A stretch of 64,000 nt of DNA from Williamsia deligens. Its GTDB lineage: Bacteria; Actinomycetota; Actinomycetes; Mycobacteriales; Mycobacteriaceae. Shown here one piece after another: positions 8,620 through 17,850 of the stretch. The stretch lies in assembly GCF_024171765.1 (NCBI RefSeq), contig NZ_JAMTCI010000001.1, positions 868,001 through 932,000 on the forward strand. Direction: 5' to 3'. The notes beneath the pieces were generated by a model. It had not been told where the DNA came from, made no database searches, and saw nothing but the letters and a program-made list of their open reading frames with translations. The stretch's first letter is position 1. Each line of letters begins with the position of its first letter. The position numbers were made by a program, and so were the translations under genes.

Positions 8620-9915
8620 TCAGTGGAACTGACCCTCTTCGGTCGAGCCCTTGAGGGCGGTGGTGGAGCTGGTCGGGTCGACCGTGGTGGCGATCGAGTC
8701 GAAGTAGCCCGCGCCGACCTCACGCTGGTGCTTGACGGCGGTGAAGCCACGCTCCTCGGCGGCCTTGAACTCGCGGTTCTGCAGGTCGACGAACGCGGTC
8801 ATCTGGTTGCGGGCGTAGCCGTAGGCCAGATCGAACATGCCGTAGTTCAGCGAGTGGAAGCCGGCGAGGGTGATGAACTGGAACGTGAAGCCCATCGCGC
8901 CGAGCTCGTTCTGGAACTTCGCGATCGTCGAGTCGTCGAGGTGCTTGCTCCAGTTGAACGACGGGCTGCAGTTGTAGGACAGCAGCTGGTCGGGGTACTC
9001 GGCCTTGACGGCCTCGGCGAACTTGCGCGCCAGCTCGAGATCGGGGGTGCCGGTCTCCATCCAGATCAGGTCCGCGTAGGGCGCGTAGGACTTCGCACGC
9101 TCGATGCAGGGCTCGATGCCGTTCTTCACGTGGTAGTAGCCCTCGGCGGTGCGCTCACCGGTGACGAACTGCTTGTCACGGTCGTCGACGTCGGAGGTGA
9201 TCAGCGTGGCGGCCTCGGCGTCGGTACGCGCGATGACAACGGTGGGGACACCGGCGACGTCGGCGGCCAGACGGGCCGAGTTCAGCGTGCGGACGTGCTG
9301 CTGGGTCGGGATGAGCACCTTGCCACCGAGGTGGCCGCACTTCTTCTCCGACGCGAGCTGGTCCTCCCAGTGGGTGCCGGCGGCACCTGCGGCGATCATC
9401 GCCTTCTGGAGCTCGTAGACGTTCAGCGCGCCACCGAAGCCGGCCTCACCGTCGGCGACGATCGGGACGAGCCAGTTGTCGATCGAGGTGTCGCCCTCGA
9501 CGCGCGAGATCTCGTCGGCGCGCAGCAGTGCGTTGTTGATGCGACGCACGACGTTGGGGACCGAGTTCGCGGGGTACAGCGACTGGTCGGGGTAGGTGTG
9601 GCCCGACAGGTTCGCGTCACCGGCGACCTGCCAGCCGGAGAGGTACACGGCCTTCAGGCCGGCGCGCACCTGCTGCACGGCCTGGTTGCCGGTGAGGGCA
9701 CCGAGCGCGTTGATGTAGCTGCCGTCGCCCTGCGTGACGCCCTCCCAGAGGACCTCCGCGCCGCGACGGGCGAGGGTGTGCTCCTCGACGACGGTGCCCT
9801 GCAGCTCGGCGACCTGCTCGGCGGTGTAGTCGCGCGTGACGTTCTTCCAGCGGGGGTTGGTGTCCCAGTCCTGCTGGATCTCCGCTGCGGTCCTCGGCTT
9901 GCCGACGTTGCTCAT
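8620..9915 (-). CDS. icl: Isocitrate lyase
   Basis: 431 aa, the size of the short ICL1-type enzyme. It cleaves isocitrate to glyoxylate and succinate in the glyoxylate shunt. The catalytic loop KKCGHLGGK is intact, as are the metal-region [10 protein letters not shown] and the C-terminal YNCSPSFNW and [10 protein letters not shown] segments. The start is ATG 9915, preceded on the minus strand by GGAAGTGGAG; a longer reading would begin at 9996 but adds 27 non-conserved residues upstream of this ribosome site. It is divergent from ramB, whose product is the known repressor of icl in mycobacteria. Confidence 0.97.
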   Translation of the reverse strand: MSNVGKPRTAAEIQQDWDTNPRWKNVTRDYTAEQVAELQGTVVEEHTLARRGAEVLWEGVTQGDGSYINALGALTGNQAVQQVRAGLKAVYLSGWQVAGDANLSGHTYPDQSLYPANSVPNVVRRINNALLRADEISRVEGDTSIDNWLVPIVADGEAGFGGALNVYELQKAMIAAGAAGTHWEDQLASEKKCGHLGGKVLIPTQQHVRTLNSARLAADVAGVPTVVIARTDAEAATLITSDVDDRDKQFVTGERTAEGYYHVKNGIEPCIERAKSYAPYADLIWMETGTPDLELARKFAEAVKAEYPDQLLSYNCSPSFNWSKHLDDSTIAKFQNELGAMGFTFQFITLAGFHSLNYGMFDLAYGYARNQMTAFVDLQNREFKAAEERGFTAVKHQREVGAGYFDSIATTVDPTSSTTALKGSTEEGQFH

Positions 9916-10179
9916 CTGCACTCCACTTCCTTCGTGTGCCCGACCTCGGTCGGTGTATCTCGGAGCTCGACCATGTGGTCGGCGCTCCATCTCCACAGGC
10001 GCGGCCGCGTCCCTGCCGTGGCGATCGACCGGGCCGATCGCCTCTGCGTGACCGGCGGGCGGTCATCGGTTTCGCAATCGCCCGGCGTCTGGTCCGCGGC
10101 GCCTGCACAGAGGGTGCCACACCACAAACGTGCTGGTCCACACCTTGCGCATGCCAAGCAACGCCACATCTGCAAGGGC

Positions 10180-10212
10180 TTTTGCAAACTCTGCGAAGAT
10201 CGGTCTGCGAAC
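10180..10212. promoter_or_regulatory. Putative RamB operator cluster
   Basis: TTTTGCAAACT at 10180-10190 contains the TTTGCAA core described for RamB targets in Corynebacterium and Mycobacterium. Two related words follow closely, CTGCGAA (10191-10197) and CTGCGAA (10205-10211), with a 14-bp step that would not place them on the same helix face. RamB is encoded at the right edge of the region, so autoregulation and icl repression are both expected. Binding itself is an inference. Confidence 0.55.
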
Positions 10213-10234
10213 AACTGGCCCGACGGGACCCAAA

Positions 10235-10250
10235 AAGTACGCTCGTACTG
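10235..10250. promoter_or_regulatory. AcnR-like operator in the icl-ramB region
   Basis: AAGTACGCTCGTACTG matches the AcnR motif CAGNACnnncGTACTG, as I recall it from Corynebacterium glutamicum, at every fixed position except the first base. The core AGTACG-CT-CGTACT is a perfect inverted repeat. It lies about 320 bp upstream of the icl start and about 155 bp upstream of the ramB -10 box. Confidence 0.5.
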
Positions 10251-10405
10251 CGAGGATGCCGGACGGACGGCCCCACCGGGTGGACGCGGTATCGGACACC
10301 ACCGACGGCCGAGGACGGCCCGGACCGCGGCATCGAGTGGTGACAGTCACACCCACGCGGGCACCGGCGGCAACTCGGCCCGGTCGTCCCCGCCCCGGGT
10401 CGACG

Positions 10406-10411
10406 TAACCT
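10406..10411 (+). promoter_or_regulatory. -10 box of ramB (leaderless)
   Basis: TAACCT, followed by 7 nt and the GTG at 10419. No purine-rich ribosome site precedes the GTG, which fits a leaderless transcript. Confidence 0.55.
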
Positions 10412-10418
10412 GTCCGTC

Positions 10419-11831
10419 GTGAGCAGGACCTACGTCGGATCGAGGGTGCGGCAGTTGCGCTCCGACCGCGGCCTGTCGCAGGTGGCGCTCGCGCAGACGC
10501 TCGGCATCTCCCCGTCGTATCTCAACCAGATCGAGCACGACGCCCGGCCGCTGACGGACCCGGTGCTGGTGAAGATCAGCGACGCCTTCGGCCTCGACGC
10601 CGACTTCTTCGACTCGCAGGACGACGTCCGGCTGGTCGCGGAGGTGCGGGAGGTGCTCATGGACCCCGACGTGGAGGCCGCCGCGGACACCGCGCTCGCC
10701 GCGGCGGACATGGTCCGCACCCATCCCGACGTCGCACGCGCCCTGGTCAACCTGCACCGTCGCTACCGCACGACCACCGATCAGCTCGTCGCCGCCACCG
10801 ACGACCGCGGCGACGGCTCGATGCGGGGATCCATCACGGCACCCCACGAGGAGGTGCGCGACTACTTCTACCGGCGGCACAACTACCTGCACGAGCTGGA
10901 CACCGCGGCCGAGGACATGACCACGCGGATGCGGATGCACTCCGGTGACGTCCGTCGCGAGATCTTCGACCGCCTCGAGAAGGTGCACGGGATCTCGATC
11001 GTCCGTCGTGTCGACATGGGTGACACGCTGCTCCACCGGTACGACCCGGAGTCGCGACGGCTGGAGATCTCGCGCCACCTCTCCGCCGGACAACGCACGT
11101 TCAAACTCGCCACCGAGCTGGCGTACCTCGAATTCGGCGACCTGCTCGACAGCCTCGCCGACGACGGCAACTTCACCAGCGACGAGGCGCGCAGCCTCGC
11201 ACGTCTCGGCCTGGCGAACTACGCCGCGGCGGCGATGGTGTTGCCCTACGCCCAGTTCCACGGGGCCGCCGAGGACTTCCGCTACGACATCGAACGGTTG
11301 TCGGCGTTCTTCCAGGTGTCCTACGAGACGATCTGCCACCGCCTGTCGACGCTGCAGCGTCCCGACCTGCGCGGGGTGCCCTTCTCGTTCGTCCGGGTGG
11401 ACCGGGCCGGCAACATGTCGAAACGACAGTCCGCCACGGGTTTCCACTTCTCCTCGTCGGGGGGCACCTGCCCGCTGTGGAACGTCTACGAGACGTTCGC
11501 GTCCCCGGGCAAGATCCTTACGCAGATCGCGCAGATGCCCGACGGACGCGACTACCTCTGGGTCGCACGCACCGTCGAACGCCGCGCGGCGCGCTTCGGC
11601 CAGCCGGGCAAGACGTTCGCGATCGGCCTGGGCTGCGAGCTGCGCCATGCCGGTCGACTCGTCTACGCCGACGGCCTCGAGATCGGGCCGCAGGCCCACG
11701 TCACGCCGATCGGTGCGGGCTGCCGGGTGTGCGAGCGTGTCAACTGTGCACAGCGGGCGTTCCCGGCACTGGGTGCGACGCTGCACATCTCCGAACACCG
11801 CAGCACGATCTCGCCGTATCTGGTCGACTGA
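10419..11831 (+). CDS. ramB: RamB-type regulator of acetate and glyoxylate metabolism
   Basis: 470 aa. An N-terminal XRE/Cro helix-turn-helix (LRSDRGLSQVALAQTLGISP, YLNQIEHDARPLT; residues 12-45) is followed by an IrrE/DUF955-like metallopeptidase-fold domain (about 160-290) and a C-terminal DUF2083 domain. The last carries the conserved cysteine stretch GAGCRVCERVNCAQRAFPAL. This three-domain order defines RamB, which represses glyoxylate-shunt genes such as icl. The GTG start is supported by the TAACCT box 7 nt upstream. Position divergent from icl, and the Rv0464c-like gene downstream, match the mycobacterial locus. Confidence 0.93.
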   Translation: MSRTYVGSRVRQLRSDRGLSQVALAQTLGISPSYLNQIEHDARPLTDPVLVKISDAFGLDADFFDSQDDVRLVAEVREVLMDPDVEAAADTALAAADMVRTHPDVARALVNLHRRYRTTTDQLVAATDDRGDGSMRGSITAPHEEVRDYFYRRHNYLHELDTAAEDMTTRMRMHSGDVRREIFDRLEKVHGISIVRRVDMGDTLLHRYDPESRRLEISRHLSAGQRTFKLATELAYLEFGDLLDSLADDGNFTSDEARSLARLGLANYAAAAMVLPYAQFHGAAEDFRYDIERLSAFFQVSYETICHRLSTLQRPDLRGVPFSFVRVDRAGNMSKRQSATGFHFSSSGGTCPLWNVYETFASPGKILTQIAQMPDGRDYLWVARTVERRAARFGQPGKTFAIGLGCELRHAGRLVYADGLEIGPQAHVTPIGAGCRVCERVNCAQRAFPALGATLHISEHRSTISPYLVD

Positions 11832-11875
11832 GCGACCGCGCACACCCCTGATCCTCGACCGCCCGAGAGGCCTCC

Positions 11876-12406
11876 ATGACCACCCCTCGTATCGCCCCCG
11901 GGAACCTGCGTGAGCTGGGTCCCCTCAACTGGGCGTTCTGCCGCGTCGCGTCCCGGGTCGTCGGCGTCCCCGACATGCACATCTTCTCGACCCTCGGCCG
12001 CACCGGCGGACTGTTCCGCGGCTGGCTGCACCACTCGGCGCGGCTGATGCCGTTCGGACCGTTGAGCCGACGCGACACCGAGATGATCATCATCCGTGTC
12101 GCCCACCTGCGCGACTGCGCCTACGAACTCGACCACCACCTGCGACTGGGCAAGCGGGCGGGGATCGACGGCGACCTGGCCGAGCGCATCCGGACCGGGC
12201 CCGACGCCGTCGGCGGCGACCGTGATCGCGCGATCCTCACCGCCGTCGACGAGCTCGTCGGCAACCGCGACATCGCCGACGCGACCTGGACCGACCTGAG
12301 CCGACACCTCACCGAGCGCGAGCGCATCGGCCTGCTGCTGCTGGTCGGCAACTACGACTCCCTCGCGACCACCATCGGGACGCTGCGCATCGAGCGCGAC
12401 CGGTGA
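11876..12406 (+). CDS. Carboxymuconolactone decarboxylase/AhpD-fold protein (Rv0464c-like)
   Basis: 176 aa from ATG 11876. The AhpD-like helical core includes SRRDTEMIIIRVAHLRDCAY followed by EL-DHH, where the family's CxxC is reduced to a single Cys. Without the second cysteine, peroxidase-type redox cycling is unlikely, and a carboxymuconolactone-decarboxylase-like or non-redox role is more plausible. It directly follows ramB, as in M. tuberculosis, and its stop overlaps the GTG of the methyltransferase by 4 nt. Confidence 0.8.
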   Translation: MTTPRIAPGNLRELGPLNWAFCRVASRVVGVPDMHIFSTLGRTGGLFRGWLHHSARLMPFGPLSRRDTEMIIIRVAHLRDCAYELDHHLRLGKRAGIDGDLAERIRTGPDAVGGDRDRAILTAVDELVGNRDIADATWTDLSRHLTERERIGLLLLVGNYDSLATTIGTLRIERDR

Positions 12407-13155
12407 CCGACGCCGCCAGCGTCGACGCCGTCCGCGCGTTGCTCACCGACGACGTCCGCGACGACTCCGCCGGCTACCTCGACCTCCTCGAGAAGCAGCG
12501 CTCGGGCTCCTCGCCCAGTCAGCGTCTGATGGAGAACCCCGTGTTCGCCGCGGTCTACGAACGCGCGTGGCGGCCCACCTTCACCCGGCTCTTCTCGCTC
12601 GGGGGCACCTCGACCCTGATCGCCGGGAAGGAACTGACCGACCGCCTCGCGCGCGGCGGTGACCGCCGCATCCTCGACGTCGCCTGCGGCCCCGGGACGT
12701 ACACGGCGCAGTTCGCGCGCGACCTCACCGGCGACGGGGTCTGCGTCGGGCTCGACTTCTCCGCCCCGATGCTCGGGCGCGCTGTCGCCGACAACGCCGC
12801 ACCGCGCGCGGTCTACGTCCGCGGTGACGCGCATCGGCTCCCGTTCGCCGACGGCACCTTCGACACGGTCAGCTGTCTCGCGGCGCTGTACCTCATCTCC
12901 GAGCCGATGCAGGTGATCGACGAGATGGTGCGCGTGCTCGCACCGGGCGGCGAGATCGCGATCTTCACGTCGGTGCGCACCGCCCTGACCGCGCTGCCGC
13001 CGACCCGCATCGTCGGTGCGATCGGTGGGTATCGGGTGTTCGGTCGCCGCGAGATCACGGCGCGCCTCGCCGCCGCGGGGATGGTCGACATCCGCCAGAC
13101 GATCACCGGACAGGGCCAGTACGTGGTCGCCACCGCACCGCCCCGCGCGCACTGA
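12403..13155 (+). CDS. Class I SAM-dependent methyltransferase
   Basis: 250 aa from GTG 12403, overlapping the upstream stop (GTGA). Motif I RRILDVACGPGTYTAQFAR is at about residues 87-105, motif II-like GLDFSAPMLGRA follows, and post-motif YVRGDAHRLPFADGTFDTV is the usual SAM-dependent methyltransferase pattern (type 11 fold). An N-terminal helical stretch of about 80 residues precedes it. The substrate is not evident; small molecules, quinones or lipids are possible. It is translationally coupled to the AhpD-fold gene. Confidence 0.85.
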   Translation: MTDAASVDAVRALLTDDVRDDSAGYLDLLEKQRSGSSPSQRLMENPVFAAVYERAWRPTFTRLFSLGGTSTLIAGKELTDRLARGGDRRILDVACGPGTYTAQFARDLTGDGVCVGLDFSAPMLGRAVADNAAPRAVYVRGDAHRLPFADGTFDTVSCLAALYLISEPMQVIDEMVRVLAPGGEIAIFTSVRTALTALPPTRIVGAIGGYRVFGRREITARLAAAGMVDIRQTITGQGQYVVATAPPRAH

Positions 13156-13262
13156 GACGGATTCCGCACCCCGTTCCTTCCAACGCTGGCTCAACAGGTG
13201 TCAGGTGAGTTACCGTGATCACACACGCCGGGGAGGGTGTGCGAACTCGGGGGTTCGATCTG

Positions 13263-14486
13263 ATGCAGTCCGACAAGGCCATGGCCACCGCGACAACGGG
13301 TTTCGGGGCGCTCGCACGAGCGTGCCGCGACCGCGACGACTGGCCCGACATCCTGGGCATGCTCGTCCGCACGGTGGTGGCTGCCGGTGTCGCCGGTGGT
13401 CCACCGCGCTCCGGTGACACCGCTCTCGCGCTGACGCGGCAGGGTCGCGCGACCCTCGACGCCGCGGTGCGCCGCACCCTCGACGACGTGTCGTTCCTCC
13501 GTCCACACCTCGCGGACGCGACCCCGTGCCGCAGGATCCGCGCCGCGTTCACCGACTGGGCGCGCGCCGGTGTCCCCCTGTCGAGTGCGGTCCTCGTCAT
13601 CGGCGCCGGTGTCGACGCGGTCGCCGACACGGCCGCCCGCACCATCGACGACGTCGACATCGCGCGCCGCACCATGACGGCGATCGTGGACATCCGCTGC
13701 TCGCTGCTGTCGGAGGTCTCGGCGATCGTGGCGGAGGCCTCCGCGCTCGAGCAGTCGCACCCGTCGCGGACACCGCACGAGCAGTTCGTCGCCGCGGTGA
13801 TCCGCGGTGACGTCGACGTCCGCCGCGCCGCCGATGTCGGGCTGCCCGTCGCCGACCGGTACCAGGTGCTCTCGCTCGCCCCCCTCGACGCCGCGAACGG
13901 CACGGGCCCGGCCGGCGCGACGCTCGCAAGGGCGGTGGCCGACGCCCTCGGCCCGGCGGCCCTCTCGGTGATCAGCGGGGCGGGTGGCACCACGGTCATC
14001 CCGTTCCGGTCCCGCGAGGACGCGATCTCGCCGGACGTCGTCGAGGCCATCGGTGACGCCATCGCGACACCGTTGCTGTGCACCCTGGTCATCGGCGACG
14101 CCGGTGAGGTCCCCGAGCTCGTCGCCCGTGCCGACGAGCTCCTCGACCTGGCGCGCGCGGTGGGTCGTGGGCCCGGCCTGTACACGATGGACGATCTGGT
14201 CATCGAGTACCAGATGACCCGACCGGGCCCGGCACGCGACGGTCTCGCCGCCCTCATCGAACCGCTGCGGTCGCACGAGGACCTGCTGACGACCCTGCGG
14301 GTCCACATGTCGTGCGGGATGAACCGCCGGGAGACAGCCCGCCGACTCGCGGTGCACCCCAACACCGTCGACAACCGGATGTCACGGGTGGCCGCGACGA
14401 TCGGGCTCGACATGACGCAGCCGCGGTCGATCACGCAGACGCGATCGGCCATCCTCGCCTTCGACGCCGTCTCCGCAGGCTCGTAG
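13263..14486 (+). CDS. PucR/CdaR-type transcriptional regulator
   Basis: 407 aa. A C-terminal PucR-type helix-turn-helix (MNRRETARRLAVHPNTVDNR) follows a GGDEF-like middle region (YQVLSLAPL through FRSREDAI). The N-terminal 150 residues are a helical sensor-like region resembling the RsbR/PucR N-domain. I place the start at ATG 13263: a TACCGT box at 13211-13216 covers the alternative GTG at 13215, and GGGGG lies about 11 nt upstream of 13263. No operon partner is evident, and its targets are unknown. Confidence 0.8.
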   Translation: MQSDKAMATATTGFGALARACRDRDDWPDILGMLVRTVVAAGVAGGPPRSGDTALALTRQGRATLDAAVRRTLDDVSFLRPHLADATPCRRIRAAFTDWARAGVPLSSAVLVIGAGVDAVADTAARTIDDVDIARRTMTAIVDIRCSLLSEVSAIVAEASALEQSHPSRTPHEQFVAAVIRGDVDVRRAADVGLPVADRYQVLSLAPLDAANGTGPAGATLARAVADALGPAALSVISGAGGTTVIPFRSREDAISPDVVEAIGDAIATPLLCTLVIGDAGEVPELVARADELLDLARAVGRGPGLYTMDDLVIEYQMTRPGPARDGLAALIEPLRSHEDLLTTLRVHMSCGMNRRETARRLAVHPNTVDNRMSRVAATIGLDMTQPRSITQTRSAILAFDAVSAGS

Positions 14487-14532
14487 GGCAGTCCGCGGAC
14501 GAACCGTGCTGCGGCACCCCTATCGTTGGGCG

Positions 14533-15399
14533 GTGTCGATCTCCGTGGTCATCCCCGCCTTCAACGAGGGCCGCGGGATCGAGCGGTGTCTGCAGCGGGT
14601 GTCGCAGCAGGGTGACGACGTCATCGAGATCGTCGTGGTCGACAACGCGAGCACCGACGACACCGCGGACCTGGTGCGGCGAGCCGCCGACACCGACCCA
14701 CGGATCCGGCTCGTCCACGAGCCACGGCCCGGGGTCGCGCACGCCCGGTACCGCGGTTTCGCCGAGACGCGCGGGGAGATCATCGCGAGTCTCGACTGCG
14801 ACACACTCGTCGAGCCGGGGTGGGCCGCCGCGGTCGCGGCGACGTTCGCCGGTCACCCCGAGGTCATGGCGGGGACCGCACCCATGCCGATGTGGGATCT
14901 CCCGTTCCAGAGGCCCTACCGGTTCCTGCACCGTCGCCTCGAGTCCACGGCGCACGCGCGCCTCGCCCGTGGGATCCCGCTCCGGGCGCCCGGGCTCAGC
15001 GGCGCCAACTCCGCGATCCGCCGATCTGCGTGGGAGGACATCGCGGGGCAGGTGAGTACCCGGTCCGACGTGTTCGAGGACCTCGACCGATGGCTGTTGC
15101 TGCGCGAGCACGGGCACCACACCGTCGTCGTCCCCGGGATGTCGGCGGTCGTCTCGGGGCGACGGCTCCTGTCCAGCCCGCGCAGCATCATCCGGTACGC
15201 GATGTGCGGGCCGCGGACCTACGCCGTCCACGGGCGGTGGGGGATGGTCGGCATCGCCTCCGTCGTCAACACCGTGTCGGTCCTCGTGACGATGGTGAAA
15301 CTGCCCGTCAACCGCGCCTGGGATCCCCACCACCGACGCTTCTCGCTGCGTCGCGCCGTGGGACGCGACCTGGAGATCCGCGACTCCCCGATCGGCTGA
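14533..15399 (+). CDS. Family 2 glycosyltransferase
   Basis: 288 aa. GT-A fold start SISVVIPAFNEGRGIERCL, then VVVDNASTDDTADLVR, the acceptor-side SLDCDTLVEPGW (DxD-like) and GANSAIRRSAWEDI. A hydrophobic stretch near the C-terminus (IASVVNTVSVLVTMVKL) probably docks it at the membrane. A TATCGT box at 14521-14526 stands 6 nt before GTG 14533, favouring this leaderless start over GTG 14506. The acceptor is unknown; cell-envelope glycan or glycolipid is likely. Confidence 0.85.
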   Translation: MSISVVIPAFNEGRGIERCLQRVSQQGDDVIEIVVVDNASTDDTADLVRRAADTDPRIRLVHEPRPGVAHARYRGFAETRGEIIASLDCDTLVEPGWAAAVAATFAGHPEVMAGTAPMPMWDLPFQRPYRFLHRRLESTAHARLARGIPLRAPGLSGANSAIRRSAWEDIAGQVSTRSDVFEDLDRWLLLREHGHHTVVVPGMSAVVSGRRLLSSPRSIIRYAMCGPRTYAVHGRWGMVGIASVVNTVSVLVTMVKLPVNRAWDPHHRRFSLRRAVGRDLEIRDSPIG

Positions 15400-15403
15400 A
15401 CCG

Positions 15404-16291
15404 CTACAGACCGCGGTAGTCGCGCACCGACATCCGGGCGCCGTGCCGTTCCGGCCGGACGCCGTACATCTCGATGAGCCGCACCACCCGATACCGTTGT
15501 CCCCGATAGGGTTCGAGCAGTTCGAGCATCCCGGCGTCGTCGACGGGACGCCCGATCAGCGTCTGCCCGACCGTCTTGCACACGTGGTAGTCGCCGACGG
15601 GGACGACGTCGGGGTCACCGAGAGCTCGACACCGCACCTCGGACTCCGTCCATCGACCGACGCCGTGCAGCGACCGCAGGTGCTCGTGGTGACGCTCGAC
15701 GTCGACGGTGACGCCGCGTCGGATCGTCCGCATCCGGACCGGCTCCGCGCCGGCCAGATGCCATTCCCACGACGGGATGGCCGCCCAGTCACGCTGCGGC
15801 GGGCACACGTGCATGTCGGGGGCACCCGGTGCCGGTTCGCCGAAGCGGCGCAGCAGGTGACGCCAGGCGCGCCACGCCTCCTTGCCGACGACCTTCTGCT
15901 CGAGGACCGCGGGTACGAACGCCTCCCACACACGGTCGGTCCGTCCCAGCCGGATGCCCGAGTTCTCCGCACGCCGCATCAGTTGCGCGACAACGGGATC
16001 ACGGGCGACGAGCGCGGACGGATCGTCGTCGGCGCCGAGCAGCGACGGCAGGTGGTCGAGCAACCACTCGGCACCGGGCCCCCAGCCGTGACCGGTGATG
16101 ACGCCGGAGCGCCGCGTGATTGCCAACGTGCCCGGGCCGTCGGGCGTGTGGCTGGTCCGCCACACGGATCCGTCGGGCCGTACGCGATAGGCCGGGTCCG
16201 ACCCACCCCGTTTGTGCAGCCCCAGCGTGCGGCGGATGTCGACGGCGAACCCGGGCGTCCACTCGCGGACGCGGTCGGCACCCGTGATCAC
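15404..16291 (-). CDS. DNA-3-methyladenine glycosylase 2-like protein (HhH-GPD)
   Basis: About 295 aa. The helix-hairpin-helix is visible as LHGVGRWTESEVRCRALGDP, followed by the expected catalytic Asp of HhH-GPD glycosylases in VPVGDYH. An upstream helix with EQKVVGKEAWRAWRHLL matches the AlkA/MpgII pattern. The role would be removal of alkylated bases in base-excision repair. The start is uncertain: GTG 16294 or GTG 16291, with GGAGG at 16296-16300. The gene begins about 22 nt after the lpdC stop, so the two are probably cotranscribed. Confidence 0.75.
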   Translation of the reverse strand: MITGADRVREWTPGFAVDIRRTLGLHKRGGSDPAYRVRPDGSVWRTSHTPDGPGTLAITRRSGVITGHGWGPGAEWLLDHLPSLLGADDDPSALVARDPVVAQLMRRAENSGIRLGRTDRVWEAFVPAVLEQKVVGKEAWRAWRHLLRRFGEPAPGAPDMHVCPPQRDWAAIPSWEWHLAGAEPVRMRTIRRGVTVDVERHHEHLRSLHGVGRWTESEVRCRALGDPDVVPVGDYHVCKTVGQTLIGRPVDDAGMLELLEPYRGQRYRVVRLIEMYGVRPERHGARMSVRDYRGL

Positions 16292-16314
16292 CACACCTCC
16301 GCCGCCGGATGCCG

Positions 16315-17745
16315 TCAGAGGTTGATCATGTGACCGATCGCGCCGTGGAACGTCTCCTGCATCGCCTCGGACATCGTCGGGTGCGTGTGCACGTTGCGAG
16401 CGAGTTCCTTGGCCGTGAGGTCCCACTTCTGCGCGAGGGTCAGCTGCGGGAGCATCTCGGAGACGTTGTCCCCCACGAGGTGTGCGCCGAGCAGTTCGTC
16501 GTTCTCGGTGTCCGTGATGAGCTTGACGAACCCGCCGGGCTCGCCCAGCCCCTGCGCCTTGCCGTTCGCGGTGAACGGGAACGACGTCACCTTGACGTCG
16601 TGGCCCTCTTCCTTCGCCTGCGCCTCGGTGAGGCCGAACGACGCGACCTGCGGCTGACAGAAGGTCGCACGAGGCATCATCCGGTAGTCGCCCAGCGGCA
16701 TGGTCTCCACGCCGGCGATGGTCTCGGCCGCGACGACGCCCTGCGCCTCGGCGACGTGGGCGAGCATGAGCTTCGCGGTGACATCACCGATCGCGTAGAT
16801 GCCGTCGACGTTGGTGCGCATGAACTCGTCGATCGCGATGGCGCCGCGGTCGGTCAGCTCGACACCGGTCTTGTCGAGGCCGTATCCCTCGACGCGCGGG
16901 GCGAACCCGACGCTCATCATCACCTTGTCGACGGTGACGGAGTCGTCGTTGCCCTTCGCGTCGGTGTAGGAGACGACGACCTGCGAGCCCTGGTCGTCGA
17001 CCTTGTTCACCTTCGTCGACGTCAGGATCTTCACGCCGAGCTTCTTGTACTGCTTGGCGAGCTCCTTCGAGGAGTCGGCGTCCTCGTTGGGCAGCACCCG
17101 GTCGAGGAACTCGATGATCGTCACGTCGACGCCATAGTTCGCCAGCACGTAGCCGAACTCCATGCCGATCGCGCCGGCACCCACGATCACGATCGACTCC
17201 GGCAGCTCGCGCGTGAGGATCTGCGACTCGTAGGTGACGACGTTGTCGGACAGCTCCACGCCCGGCAGCAGCTTCACGTAGGAGCCGGTGTCGATGATGA
17301 CGTTGTCGAAGGTGACCTCACGGTCGTCTGTGTCAGGGGCCGAATCCGCTTCGCTGCTCGGACGGACGGTGATCGTCTTGGCGTCGGTGAACACGCCGTA
17401 GCCGTCGATCTCGGTGATCTTGTTCTTCTTCATCAGGAAGTGGACGCCCTTGACGATGCCGTCCGACACCTTGCGGCTGCGATCGAACGCCGCGCCGAAG
17501 TCGAAGGTGACGTCACCGGACATGCCGAACGTCTTCGCCTGCGTGTGGAAGATGTGCGCGAGCTCCGCGTTCCGCAGGAGCGCCTTCGACGGGATGCACC
17601 CGACGTTCAGGCACACACCGCCCCAGTACTTCTCCTCGATGACGGCGACCTTCTGGCCGAGTTGGGCGCACCGGATCGCGGCGACGTACCCACCCGGACC
17701 TGCGCCGAGGACAACTGTGTCGAAGTGTTCAGCCACGTCGCTCAC
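16315..17745 (-). CDS. lpdC: Dihydrolipoamide dehydrogenase (E3)
   Basis: 476 aa. FAD-binding GAGPGGY at residues 14-20, redox-active Cys45 and Cys50 in [19 protein letters not shown]-binding [14 protein letters not shown], and the catalytic His455 in HTHPTMSEA. It reoxidises lipoamide of 2-oxoacid dehydrogenase complexes and, in mycobacteria, also serves peroxynitrite reductase/peroxidase (AhpC-AhpD-DlaT-Lpd). A short acidic insertion (about residues 130-142) makes it slightly longer than M. tuberculosis Lpd. Position near ramB/icl fits Rv0462. Confidence 0.97.
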   Translation of the reverse strand: MSDVAEHFDTVVLGAGPGGYVAAIRCAQLGQKVAVIEEKYWGGVCLNVGCIPSKALLRNAELAHIFHTQAKTFGMSGDVTFDFGAAFDRSRKVSDGIVKGVHFLMKKNKITEIDGYGVFTDAKTITVRPSSEADSAPDTDDREVTFDNVIIDTGSYVKLLPGVELSDNVVTYESQILTRELPESIVIVGAGAIGMEFGYVLANYGVDVTIIEFLDRVLPNEDADSSKELAKQYKKLGVKILTSTKVNKVDDQGSQVVVSYTDAKGNDDSVTVDKVMMSVGFAPRVEGYGLDKTGVELTDRGAIAIDEFMRTNVDGIYAIGDVTAKLMLAHVAEAQGVVAAETIAGVETMPLGDYRMMPRATFCQPQVASFGLTEAQAKEEGHDVKVTSFPFTANGKAQGLGEPGGFVKLITDTENDELLGAHLVGDNVSEMLPQLTLAQKWDLTAKELARNVHTHPTMSEAMQETFHGAIGHMINL

Positions 17746-17814
17746 CCTACGTTGCGCACCACCTCACACGCAGGCGGGATCGCGCAGGGCGAACACCGTC
17801 GTACCCGGTGTTTC

Positions 17815-17828
17815 TAGAACACGTTCTC
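17815..17828. promoter_or_regulatory. KstR-like operator
   Basis: TAGAACACGTTCTC fits the mycobacterial KstR motif TnnAACnnGTTnnA in all but the last base. It ends 10 bp before the TACCGT -10 box (17839-17844) of the flavin oxidoreductase gene and so covers its -35 region. Regulation by KstR is an inference from motif and position. Confidence 0.5.
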
Positions 17829-17850
17829 GTTCGTGGGTTACCGTCGAGGG

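Larger units (their letters stand above)
9916..10418. promoter_or_regulatory. icl-ramB divergent control region (about 500 bp, no gene)
   Basis: This is the only gene-free stretch above 300 bases. I see no plausible reading frame in it. It holds the icl ribosome site (just above 9915), a cluster of TTTGCAAA-like words (10180-10212), an AcnR-like palindrome (10235-10250) and the ramB -10 box (10406-10411). The region is locally richer in A and T around 10170-10250 than its surroundings, as expected of a promoter. Confidence 0.8.
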
